A stretch of DNA of 64,000 nucleotides from an uncultured Emticicia sp. GTDB taxonomy: Bacteria; Bacteroidota; Bacteroidia; Cytophagales; Spirosomataceae. Within the stretch, counting starts at the first letter, position 1, and each line of letters opens with the position of its first letter. The DNA is taken from positions 60,991 through 124,990 of the forward strand of contig NZ_CALCZQ010000015.1 in the NCBI RefSeq assembly GCF_937903345.1, written 5' to 3'. Below, piece by piece: positions 9,477-17,508 of this stretch. The notes beneath the pieces were generated by a model. The model had not been told where the DNA came from. It saw only the letters and a program-made list of their open reading frames with translations, and did not search any database. Position numbers and translations under genes: made by a program.

Positions 9477-10928
9477 TTAAAGACTATCATTCATAAGTGG
9501 AATTTTTACAGTAATACTCGTACCTTTTCCAAGCTCAGATTCTATTTTTATTGTTCCGTTGAGTAGCCTTACACGGGTTTGTAAATTGTTTAAGCCATTT
9601 CCTCCCACGCTGTTTTTCCTATTTTTTTTCATATCAAAGCCCTTTCCGTCATCGATCACTACGAGTGAAATAAACTTACCTTTTTCGTTATAAAGCGTAA
9701 TTGACACTTTTTTCGCTTTGGCGTGCTTTATTATATTATTGAGGGTTTCTTGTGTAATTCTATACAAATTATTCTCAATTTTATTGGGAATCTTAATATT
9801 TTCGGTTAAATCATTGAATGATGTCTTGAATTCTGCCCCTTTAGCCGTTCGTTCGAGCAGTAGTCTGATTGCTGATGATAATCCAAAATCTATCAGTACA
9901 GAAGGCATTAAATTAAACGAAACTGTGCGTGTTGCTTCGATGGTATCGTCGATTAATTGCTGGTGTTCTTCAAACGATTTTCTCTGTTTTTCATTCACAA
10001 AAGGCAAACTTTTAAGCTGTTCGCTATCAAGTTTAAGGCCAGTCAACATTTGACCGATGCCATCGTGTAATTCGCGAGCTAAACGCTTTCGTTCTTCTTC
10101 TTGCCCTTCAATGAGTGCCGTTGAGCGGGTATTATCTTCTTTGCGGAGCATTATAAATTTTTCTTCGGTAGCTTTTACCAAATCTTTTTGGGTCGAAATT
10201 AGTTTTTCGTTGGTTTCTTCAAGTTGTTGGTTTTTGGTTTGTAGCTCATTTTTCGACTCCTTGATTTTTAAGATGACCTCTTGAACATATTTTACTAAGG
10301 GTATAAAAATCAAAATAGCTTCTAGTATTAGGGTAATAATTGTAAATCCGAAGAGTATAAATTCGATTCGCTTGACGTTCTCTACTTTTTCTTTTGCTTC
10401 AAAATCATATTGAAATACAATTTTATCCATTATTTTTAAAAAATCACGTTCATTAATAAGCATATTTTTTATAATGAAGCGGCTGCTGATGGTAGTATAG
10501 TTTTTTTTAGAAATACTATCTGCATTGATACTGATTTCTTTAAACTTAGGTTCAATTTCATTGTATAACTCTTCTATGGCTTTACTGTTTTTTACAAAAT
10601 ATTTTTTTTCCAAATCTAGCTTTCCATTTTTTAGTCCATAATGATATTTTACCCAAAGATTGAGTGTTTCATTAAAGTCATTTTCATAAAAGGCTGCTTC
10701 TTCTGAGAATTTTTTTTTATTGGTTAGTAAAATGGCCATTTTGCATAATTTTTGGCTTAGCATCCGTTGCCGACCTGCCAAATTCACGACGTGGGCATCA
10801 TTGCTCGACTCGTTGAGTGACCGCTGAATCAGCATTTGTCCAAACAATGAAAGCAATGCAACCACAAAGAGTGCTACCAAATAATGACGAGTTAATCGTT
10901 GTGATACCTGTTTGTTGAGATTTTGCAT
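9477..10928 (-). CDS. NarX-like sensor histidine kinase with P-box-like nitrate motif
   Basis: A membrane sensor kinase of 483 residues. TM1 is at about 15-34, then a periplasmic PilJ/NarX-type four-helix domain to about 180, TM2 near 185-207, a coiled coil, a HisKA_3 dimerisation domain with phospho-accepting His near 288 (RELHDGIGQ) and a HATPase (N-box QETLNNIIKHA, DDGKGFD, GGNGLNNL). Just after TM1, NLAGRQRMLSQKL (about 49-61) matches the P-box of NarX/NarQ, which binds nitrate/nitrite between two helices. That match and the divergent cobA gene suggest nitrate or nitrite sensing, although PilJ-type domains also occur in sensors for other ligands. Co-transcribed with the downstream NarL-type regulator. 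Confidence 0.9.
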   Translation of the reverse strand: MQNLNKQVSQRLTRHYLVALFVVALLSLFGQMLIQRSLNESSNDAHVVNLAGRQRMLSQKLCKMAILLTNKKKFSEEAAFYENDFNETLNLWVKYHYGLKNGKLDLEKKYFVKNSKAIEELYNEIEPKFKEISINADSISKKNYTTISSRFIIKNMLINERDFLKIMDKIVFQYDFEAKEKVENVKRIEFILFGFTIITLILEAILIFIPLVKYVQEVILKIKESKNELQTKNQQLEETNEKLISTQKDLVKATEEKFIMLRKEDNTRSTALIEGQEEERKRLARELHDGIGQMLTGLKLDSEQLKSLPFVNEKQRKSFEEHQQLIDDTIEATRTVSFNLMPSVLIDFGLSSAIRLLLERTAKGAEFKTSFNDLTENIKIPNKIENNLYRITQETLNNIIKHAKAKKVSITLYNEKGKFISLVVIDDGKGFDMKKNRKNSVGGNGLNNLQTRVRLLNGTIKIESELGKGTSITVKIPLMNDSL

Positions 10929-11061
10929 ACCTAAAGACTAAAGTATTTTTTTTGAACTAACAAGTAAGCCTTTAAAGCTCTAAATTAAATTAAAGTTTTT
11001 GTTTCATTTGTATTATTTGCGTTTTAAGTAATTTTTCTCAAGTTTTTTATGTTGATAATTC

Positions 11062-11096
11062 TTTGTGTAAAATAAATTAAAATAAAATTATCTTTG
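11062..11096 (+). promoter_or_regulatory. Bacteroidota-type promoter for cobA
   Basis: TTTG (11062-11065), 23 bases, then TATCTTTG (11089-11096) match the Bacteroidota promoter consensus. The leader to the cobA start is about 130 bases, long enough for control, but no known riboswitch fold was recognised in it. Confidence 0.55.
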
Positions 11097-11226
11097 GTTT
11101 AACTGTAGTTTAGGCAAATATTGAGCTTAATTTTATGCAATGAATTAATCGTATATTTATTTGTACTTGGGTTGTTTTGCTTAATTAATCCACTTTTTTT
11201 TAAAATAAAAATTAATATTCTATACT

Positions 11227-11979
11227 ATGCACTCTAAGCTAACACTTGTGGGGGCGGGTCCGGGCGACAGCGAACTCATCACATTTAAAGGAATCAAAGC
11301 CTTACAAAGTGCAGATGTAGTTTTATATGATGCCCTTGCCAATGATTCTTTGCTTGAATACGCACCAAAAGAGGCTATAAAAATCAACGTAGGTAAACGT
11401 AAAGGGCAGCATTCATTTAAGCAACACGAAATCAATCATTTAATAGTTTCTTTGGCACTCGAACACGGCCATGTTGTACGTTTGAAAGGTGGAGACCCAT
11501 TTATTTTTGGACGTGGATATGAAGAATTAGAACATGCCAAGTCATTTGGAATTTCGGCTGAGGTGATTCCTGGAGTTTCTAGTTCGATCGGTGTTGCCGC
11601 AGCCGTTCAGATTCCGATTACACACCGAGATATTGCTCGAAGTTTTTGGGTCTTTACGGGTCATACAAGCGATGGTAGTTTGCCCAAAGACCTTGATCTT
11701 GCGGCACAATCGTCTGCAACTGTTGTGGTGTTGATGGGAATGGGTAAATTAGCCGAAATAGCAGCAATTTTCGAGAAATACGAAAAAGGGAATCTCTCGG
11801 TTGCAATCATTCAAAATGGTACTACTGGCGAACAGAAATCTGTTTTCGGACAAATAACGGATATTGTAGAAAAAGTGAACGAAGCAAAGGTGAGTAATCC
11901 CGCTGTAATTATTATCGGAGATGTGGTGGGGTTGCACCCTGATTATTTGAAGTCTTACGTAGCAGAGATGCAATTGTGA
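11227..11979 (+). CDS. cobA: Uroporphyrinogen-III C-methyltransferase
   Basis: A 250-residue SAM-dependent enzyme that methylates uroporphyrinogen III at C-2 and C-7 to give precorrin-2, the entry to sirohaem (and cobalamin). The N-terminal VGAGPGDSELITFKG and the later VRLKGGDPFIFGRGYEE are the two signature SumT motifs, with PGVSSSIGVAA and THRD between the SAM-site elements. The length is that of a stand-alone SumT, without the CysG dehydrogenase/chelatase part. Sirohaem serves nitrite and sulfite reductases, which fits the divergently encoded nitrate-type two-component system. No reductase gene is in the window. Confidence 0.96.
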   Translation: MHSKLTLVGAGPGDSELITFKGIKALQSADVVLYDALANDSLLEYAPKEAIKINVGKRKGQHSFKQHEINHLIVSLALEHGHVVRLKGGDPFIFGRGYEELEHAKSFGISAEVIPGVSSSIGVAAAVQIPITHRDIARSFWVFTGHTSDGSLPKDLDLAAQSSATVVVLMGMGKLAEIAAIFEKYEKGNLSVAIIQNGTTGEQKSVFGQITDIVEKVNEAKVSNPAVIIIGDVVGLHPDYLKSYVAEMQL

Positions 11980-12225
11980 AATTGTTTATAGGGTTTACTA
12001 AAAAACGAAAAATTATAAATGTTTCTCTTCCTTACATTAGTGGTACTTTTCTTTTATTAATTATCCAGAATGGTTTATTTTCAAAATTGAACATAAACTT
12101 TTCAACTAATTTTCTTTAGTAAAACTTTGTTTTTTTTGTAGCTTATTGGTAAATTTTTGCTAACATAGAATTCTTTGGCATAGATTTTCGTTAGTTATGT
12201 AAGTAATTATTAACAATCAAAAACT

Positions 12226-13494
12226 ATGTTGAAGAATTTTCTTTTTTTATTTTTATTTCCTTTCATTTCTTTTGCCCAGCTACCCAAAGGTTTTTCGCAA
12301 GCTGATAGTGCAGATATTTTCGTTGAATACGGCGATGGAAATATTCTTAAAAAAGCAAATGATTTAATCGAAAATGTCGATGCACAAGAATTTTTGACAG
12401 ATTTTCATAAGAAATACCCTAATACTTTTGATAAAGATATTCGTTACGTTCATTTGATTTCAGCCAATGTTGATGATTGGGAAATGAAACTGTATGACGA
12501 GCGAAAAAGCCAATTAGCATTCTTGAAAAATTACCCAAGTATTGCCAAACTTAATCCTGAATTTCAGTCTTTGGTAGAAGCCAATATTCGTTGGAATTAC
12601 TGGCATTTATTGCTCGCTTATTCAATTATTCGTAGCAATTTTGATACTAAGCTTACCCGTGTTGTGTCGTTGCCAGCAGTAATGACGGAAGAACTTGACC
12701 TCGCTAAAGTGTACGACGAAAAACTATTGATGGTGGAAAGCTACCGAAATTTCTTGCCATTTTTCGTGACTTATTTCAATTCGCAAGAACAAAAATTTGT
12801 TAAATATTCCGACCAATTAAAAGCTATTTCCGATAAAGGAAACTTTGCTCAAAAATACCTCAAAGGGCAAGTTTTGGACTATACACTTACGAAGATAATT
12901 TACGATAATTGCGGAAAACTTACGGCTTCTTCCGCCAAATTTTGGATTAGTCAAATTATTTCTAATGATTACCGAAATTTACTTCTGAACCATTGCAAAG
13001 AAACACTTAATAAGAAAGAGGAAGTTGCGAAAAAGAAAGATGATAGCAAAGATAAATTGTCAATTGGCACGAGCGATTATCCAGTATTAAAAGGTATTGA
13101 TGCTAAACAATTCAATTTTTCCAAATATAAAGGAAAGGTAGTTTATGTTGATTTTTGGGCGAGCTGGTGCGGGCCTTGCCGTGCAGAATTTCCGTTTTCT
13201 AAGAAATTACACGATGGGATGACTGAAAAACAAAAGAAAAATATTGTTTTTTTGTATGTTTCGATTGATGAAGACCCGAATAATTGGAAAGGTGCTATTG
13301 ATAACCTAAAATTAGACAACGGCGACCACGGAATTTCGGAAGGTGGCTGGGCCTCAGGAGTTTGTCAAAAATATAAAATTAATAGTATCCCTCGTTATAT
13401 GATTATTGATAAGAACGGAACGATTGTTCGTCCAGATGCACCTCGTCCGAGTAGCTCCGAAACTTTAGATTTACTTTTGAAGTTAATGGAATAA
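12226..13494 (+). CDS. Secreted TlpA/ResA-like thioredoxin-fold protein
   Basis: A 422-residue exported protein. A signal peptide (MLKNFLFLFLFPFISFAQ) is followed by a helical N-terminal domain of about 250 residues and a C-terminal thioredoxin domain with WASWCGPCRAEFP (redox pair Cys-Gly-Pro-Cys) and the cis-proline region NSIPRYMIID. TlpA-like proteins of this layout reduce disulfides in the periplasm, for example during cytochrome c or outer-membrane protein maturation. The large N-terminal domain is typical of Bacteroidota versions and has no known job. The upstream gap (11980-12225) shows nothing definite. Confidence 0.9.
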   Translation: MLKNFLFLFLFPFISFAQLPKGFSQADSADIFVEYGDGNILKKANDLIENVDAQEFLTDFHKKYPNTFDKDIRYVHLISANVDDWEMKLYDERKSQLAFLKNYPSIAKLNPEFQSLVEANIRWNYWHLLLAYSIIRSNFDTKLTRVVSLPAVMTEELDLAKVYDEKLLMVESYRNFLPFFVTYFNSQEQKFVKYSDQLKAISDKGNFAQKYLKGQVLDYTLTKIIYDNCGKLTASSAKFWISQIISNDYRNLLLNHCKETLNKKEEVAKKKDDSKDKLSIGTSDYPVLKGIDAKQFNFSKYKGKVVYVDFWASWCGPCRAEFPFSKKLHDGMTEKQKKNIVFLYVSIDEDPNNWKGAIDNLKLDNGDHGISEGGWASGVCQKYKINSIPRYMIIDKNGTIVRPDAPRPSSSETLDLLLKLME

Positions 13495-13516
13495 AATAAA
13501 GTTAGTTCAAATAATC

Positions 13517-13548
13517 TTGCAAGATTTTATAATCTTAATGTAACTTTG
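13517..13548 (+). promoter_or_regulatory. Promoter of the DUF4834-DoxX-HDAC group
   Basis: TTG (13517-13519), 21 bases, TAACTTTG (13541-13548): a good Bacteroidota promoter, 20 bases before the DUF4834 ATG. It overlaps a perfect 14-bp palindrome (AATCTTGCAAGATT, 13513-13526) that could be an operator at the -33 element. Confidence 0.55.
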
Positions 13549-13568
13549 TTTTTTAAAATTCAGATTCG

Positions 13569-13802
13569 ATGAAATATATTATTTTAATTCTTTTGGCAAT
13601 CGCATTTGTACCTGCTATTCGCCGATTTTTATTCGAGATTTTAGTAGGAAATCAAATTGCCAAACAACAAAAACGCTATAATGATTATCAGGAAAAAGAG
13701 CGTGGTAAAGAAGGTGAAATAAAGGTGAAAACACCGCCAACGAATTCAAAAGGTAAAGGTTTTGAAGGTGGGCAGTATGTTGATTATGAAGAAGTGAAGT
13801 AG
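13569..13802 (+). CDS. DUF4834 family small membrane protein
   Basis: A 77-residue protein with one N-terminal membrane segment (YIILILLAIAFVPAIRRFLF) and a charged cytoplasmic tail ending in GGQYVDYEEVK. The C-terminal G-x-YVDYEE motif is the recognisable mark of DUF4834, a family restricted to Bacteroidota and without known function. It has its own promoter and is followed on the same strand by DoxX, HDAC-like and deoC genes. Confidence 0.85.
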   Translation: MKYIILILLAIAFVPAIRRFLFEILVGNQIAKQQKRYNDYQEKERGKEGEIKVKTPPTNSKGKGFEGGQYVDYEEVK

Positions 13803-13885
13803 CGTAAGTTTCAAACTTGCACGATAAACTATAAAAAGTACAAAAAAATTGTTTAAAACCAACTTCTCTGCCAAATCTTGTTAGT

Positions 13886-14254
13886 TTGGCAGTTTTGGTT
13901 TTACGACTCAACTTCGGATTTTGGATGATTCCACAAGGGTACAATAAACCACAAGAATTTTTGGTAGGAAAGCGTTATTTTCCATACCCGCCACACGTTT
14001 CACCTATAATTTCGCATAGATTAACTATTTTTGCTGAATTTTTCTGTTCAATTTTTCTCGCTTTAGGTTTATTGACTCGCACCGCACTCATAATTCTGAT
14101 TGGTTGCATGACCATCATCACCTTTTCTATTCACGGAAGTGACCCACTAGGCGATAAAGAACACGCACTTTTGTATTTATTTACCTACTTCGCAATTTTC
14201 TTGATTGGTGCAGGGAAAAATTCGATTGGAATGAAGGTTTTAAGTGATGCTTAA
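13886..14254 (+). CDS. DoxX-family membrane protein, apparent TTG start
   Basis: A membrane protein of about 122 residues with four predicted helices, matching DoxX-like proteins (RLNFGFWMIPQGYNKPQEFL, FAEFFCSIFLALGLLTR, SIHGSDPLGDKEHALLYL). DoxX relatives are linked to thiol or quinone redox homeostasis; the exact role is unclear. No ATG precedes the first helix: the frame is open from 13835, TTG at 13886 is the best candidate, and the first ATG (13925) would delete that helix. The 3' end overlaps the HDAC-like gene by eight bases, so the two are coupled. Confidence 0.82.
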   Translation: MAVLVLRLNFGFWMIPQGYNKPQEFLVGKRYFPYPPHVSPIISHRLTIFAEFFCSIFLALGLLTRTALIILIGCMTIITFSIHGSDPLGDKEHALLYLFTYFAIFLIGAGKNSIGMKVLSDA

Positions 14255-15149
14255 AATTGCCTATCACCCGATATATCGCCATCCACTTCCCGAAGGGCAT
14301 CGTTTTCCGATGTTGAAATATGAGCTGATTCCAGAGCAACTTATTTACGAAGGAACTTGCACCGAAGAAAACTTTTTTTCTCCAACGAAAGTAGCTAAAC
14401 ACTGGGTTTTAGGAGTACATGACGAAAAATATTTCAATGATTTATTAAGTCTCAACCTTGATCCTAAAATGGAGCGTCGGATTGGTTTTCCGATTTCCGA
14501 AATGCTTGTGATACGTGAACTTGTCATTACGCAAGGTACAATCGATTGCTGCCATTTTGCTTTAAAAAATGGGATTTCGATGAATATTGCTGGTGGAACG
14601 CACCATGCTTATGCCAATAAAGGAGAAGGTTTTTGTCTGCTCAATGATGTGGCTATTGCGGCTAACTACTTGCTTGAAAATCAGATAGTTAATAAGATTT
14701 TGGTAGTTGATTTGGATGTGCATCAAGGAAACGGAACTGCCGTGATTTTTCAGAACGAACCAAGAGTTTTTACGTTTTCGATGCACGGAAAAGAGAATTA
14801 TCCGTTGAAAAAAGAAAACTCCGATTTAGATATTGAGTTGCCAACTTACTGCGAAGATGAGCAATATTTACATATTCTATTCAAAACTTTACCCCAATTA
14901 ATTGACCGTCAAAAACCACAATTTATCTTTTTCATTTTGGGAGTTGATATTTTATCTTCCGATAAATTGGGCAAACTGAAAGTTTCAATGGAAGGCTGTC
15001 GCCGACGTGATGAATTTGTTTTTGAACAAGCGATCAAACATAAAATCCCTATTGTAGTTTCAATGGGAGGAGGATATTCGCCACGCATATCCGACATTGT
15101 TGAAGCTCATTGTAATACTTTTCGTTTGGCTGAAAAAATGTACTTTTAA
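14247..15149 (+). CDS. Histone deacetylase-like (AcuC/class II HDAC) amidohydrolase
   Basis: A 300-residue zinc-dependent deacetylase of the HDAC superfamily. Visible motifs are the active-site His pair in GGTHHAYANKGEGFC, the metal ligands in VDLDVHQGNGT, FSMHGKENYP, a third metal region in LGVDIL, and GGGYS near the C-terminus. Bacterial members remove acetyl groups from small amines or proteins; the substrate is not evident. The ATG at 14247 follows a GTG at 14244 in the same frame and lies within the end of the DoxX gene, pointing to coupled translation. Confidence 0.93.
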   Translation: MLKIAYHPIYRHPLPEGHRFPMLKYELIPEQLIYEGTCTEENFFSPTKVAKHWVLGVHDEKYFNDLLSLNLDPKMERRIGFPISEMLVIRELVITQGTIDCCHFALKNGISMNIAGGTHHAYANKGEGFCLLNDVAIAANYLLENQIVNKILVVDLDVHQGNGTAVIFQNEPRVFTFSMHGKENYPLKKENSDLDIELPTYCEDEQYLHILFKTLPQLIDRQKPQFIFFILGVDILSSDKLGKLKVSMEGCRRRDEFVFEQAIKHKIPIVVSMGGGYSPRISDIVEAHCNTFRLAEKMYF

Positions 15150-15216
15150 GCTAATTTTGAGTGTTTAAATGAAAGAAATTTTTTCTTATAACACTCAATC
15201 ATTCTATCATTCATTC

Positions 15217-15888
15217 ATGATTAATTTATCCAAATACATCGACCATACATTACTTAAGCCAACGGCTACCGAAATGGATTTCAGGAAATTGTGCGAAGAA
15301 ATTTATCAAAATAACTTTTATTCGGCTTGTGTACCACCATTTTATGTGGGTTTTGTAAAGGAATTACTCAAATACAGCGATGCCAAAGTTTGTACTGTTA
15401 TTGGCTTTCCTTTAGGTTTTCAATCAACTTCTACAAAAATTGCGGAAGCTCAAAAAGCTTTGACGGATGGTGCTGACGAACTTGACATGGTGATGAATAT
15501 AAATGCCTTTAAATCAATGGCTTATGAAACTGTAAAGCAGGAGATTATGACATTGGCGGAAATCGCTCATGAAAAAAATGCTCTGCTGAAAGTAATCATC
15601 GAAACTGCTTATTTAGATAATTTTGACATCAGAATCGCTTGTGAAATTTGTGAGGAAGCAGGTACAGATTTTGTAAAAACCTCCACAGGATTTGCTACGA
15701 AAGGTGCTGATATTGAGCAAGTTAAACTGATTCGTGAAGTTTTACCAAGCAATATTCAAATCAAAGCATCTGGCGGAATTCAGACTTATGAGCAAGCATT
15801 AACTTTTATAGAAGTCGGAGCAACTAGACTCGGAACTTCATCGGGTGTGGCTATTGTGAATGGAGGGATTGGGTATAGTGGGTATTGA
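15217..15888 (+). CDS. deoC: Deoxyribose-phosphate aldolase
   Basis: A 223-residue class I aldolase that splits 2-deoxyribose 5-phosphate into glyceraldehyde 3-phosphate and acetaldehyde during deoxynucleoside breakdown. IDHTLLKPTAT at the N-terminus, TVIGFPLGF, the Schiff-base Lys in DFVKTSTGF, and KASGGIQTYEQ are family signatures. I chose ATG 15217 (MINLSKYIDHTLL), the usual family start; the open frame reaches back to 15169. The extra stretch holds the repeated ATTCTATCATTCATTC motif seen at other leaders in this window. Likely co-transcribed with the upstream HDAC gene (67 bp gap). Confidence 0.96.
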   Translation: MINLSKYIDHTLLKPTATEMDFRKLCEEIYQNNFYSACVPPFYVGFVKELLKYSDAKVCTVIGFPLGFQSTSTKIAEAQKALTDGADELDMVMNINAFKSMAYETVKQEIMTLAEIAHEKNALLKVIIETAYLDNFDIRIACEICEEAGTDFVKTSTGFATKGADIEQVKLIREVLPSNIQIKASGGIQTYEQALTFIEVGATRLGTSSGVAIVNGGIGYSGY

Positions 15889-15968
15889 TTTTTGTGTTTT
15901 TCAATATTTATTTGTGGCAAATCTCAAAGATATGCCACAATTTCTTCTACCCGCTTATGTGATAAAAA

Positions 15969-17504
15969 TCATTTCTCCATTAAATTTCCCAATAAAACAT
16001 CGGGTGCAATCATTACTCGGCTGCCGGTTTCAGCATTTTCAAGATTCAAGACTCCACGTGGACAAACTGCCGAACAAACCCCGCAACCTACACATGATGA
16101 ACGCACAATGTCTTGTCCTTTCTGTGCATACGCTCGTACATCAATTCCCATTTCGCAATGTGTTGAGCAATTGCCACACGAAATACATTGTCCGCCATTG
16201 GTAGTAATTCTGAATTTTGATTTGAATCTTTGTATTATTCCAAGATATGCCGCCAACGGACATCCGAATCTGCACCATACCCTATTTCCCATGAGTGGGT
16301 AAAAACCTGTGCCTACAACGCCCGAAAAAATTGACCCAATCATGAAACCATAGCCTGATTTTAGACTTTCGGTCGGAATAAAACCGAGTAAATTATAGCT
16401 ACCCGTAAAGTAAGTATAAAGTACACCGACGGTCATGATAATTGCAAATGCTAAAACTCCGTGAATGAGGTAACGCTCAATCTTCCAAGCTTTTAATGAT
16501 TTGTCCGAAAGTTGTCTGAATGGGTCGCCCAAGGTCTCGGCTAAGCCTCCACAACCGCACACCCACGAACAGTACCAGCGTTTGCCAAAAAAGTACACCA
16601 TTATGGGTACACCAACTACAAAAAGTGCAATTCCCCATACCAATAAAAATATACCAAAAGCTCCACTTGAAAGTAATTTATCAAGTCTATAATTAAAGAA
16701 AAAAGAATAATCAAGCGGCCACATGTTTTTCAAATCGGCCGAAGGTAAATTCAGATTCGACATGATTTCTGGTAAGATGAAAGCAATGCAGGTCTGAAAA
16801 AACATAATAGATAAAGTTCTGATAATTTGATATTTAGAATGACTATATTTTATTATGTATCTTATTCCCATTACCAAAACTGAAATTGTATAAAGAAATC
16901 CGTACATAAACCAACGACTCGCTTCTCCGCCGTTGATGAGTTTACTTACAGGGTCAATAAGCATTGTCCAATTGGCAATGTACTGTGGCTTAAAATAGAG
17001 TGCGATGTAAAATGATATTAAAAAAGTGCCAATGCAGATCCCCAACCATTTACGAGTCATGGCAGGATTAAAATAGATTCCGTTATTTTTGATTCCAGCA
17101 GTTTTTTTTGCTTCGGGAAGAATAAAAAGTAATGCTCCAAAAATCGCCATACCGAAAGTAAAAAAAAACATAAAGCCTTTGTTATCAACTAAATAACCAT
17201 TTGCCGATGCTTTTACAATAGATAAAATAGTATCTTCATAAATCTTTTTATCCCATGCCTGTTGTGCATTATAAACTTTATTAAGCTGCTTGATGCCCTC
17301 CGATAATTCAGATGTGAAAGTATAAGCGTTTGAGTAACTTTGGTCAACCATTGATGCCAATTCTATTTTGGCATCGAATAGGGCATCTTCTTTGAAAATT
17401 TTCTCTAAAATTCCATTAGTTAAAGTATAATTGTTCATGCCCAAAGTGCCAATAAATAGCCCAAATGCAGCAATGAAAATAATGAGTCCGAGTTTTTGTA
17501 GCAT
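15969..17504 (-). CDS. Membrane polyferredoxin (NapH/NosR/CcoG-like 4Fe-4S protein)
   Basis: A 511-residue integral membrane iron-sulfur protein. TM1 (about 5-24) and a helix near 110-130 flank an apparently extracytoplasmic helical domain. Several more helices follow, then two twin-Cys membrane-edge motifs (YCSWVCGCGG and WCRFGCPLAA, as in NapH/NosR) and two C-terminal 4Fe-4S motifs (CISCGNCSTHCEMGID and CVGCGVCSAVCPRG). Such proteins pass electrons through the membrane to periplasmic reductases or receive them from quinol. No flavin-binding FMN domain as in NosR is seen. It starts four bases after the FAD oxidoreductase gene, so the two probably form one electron-transfer unit. Confidence 0.88.
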   Translation of the reverse strand: MLQKLGLIIFIAAFGLFIGTLGMNNYTLTNGILEKIFKEDALFDAKIELASMVDQSYSNAYTFTSELSEGIKQLNKVYNAQQAWDKKIYEDTILSIVKASANGYLVDNKGFMFFFTFGMAIFGALLFILPEAKKTAGIKNNGIYFNPAMTRKWLGICIGTFLISFYIALYFKPQYIANWTMLIDPVSKLINGGEASRWFMYGFLYTISVLVMGIRYIIKYSHSKYQIIRTLSIMFFQTCIAFILPEIMSNLNLPSADLKNMWPLDYSFFFNYRLDKLLSSGAFGIFLLVWGIALFVVGVPIMVYFFGKRWYCSWVCGCGGLAETLGDPFRQLSDKSLKAWKIERYLIHGVLAFAIIMTVGVLYTYFTGSYNLLGFIPTESLKSGYGFMIGSIFSGVVGTGFYPLMGNRVWCRFGCPLAAYLGIIQRFKSKFRITTNGGQCISCGNCSTHCEMGIDVRAYAQKGQDIVRSSCVGCGVCSAVCPRGVLNLENAETGSRVMIAPDVLLGNLMEK

Positions 17505-17508
17505 GGCC

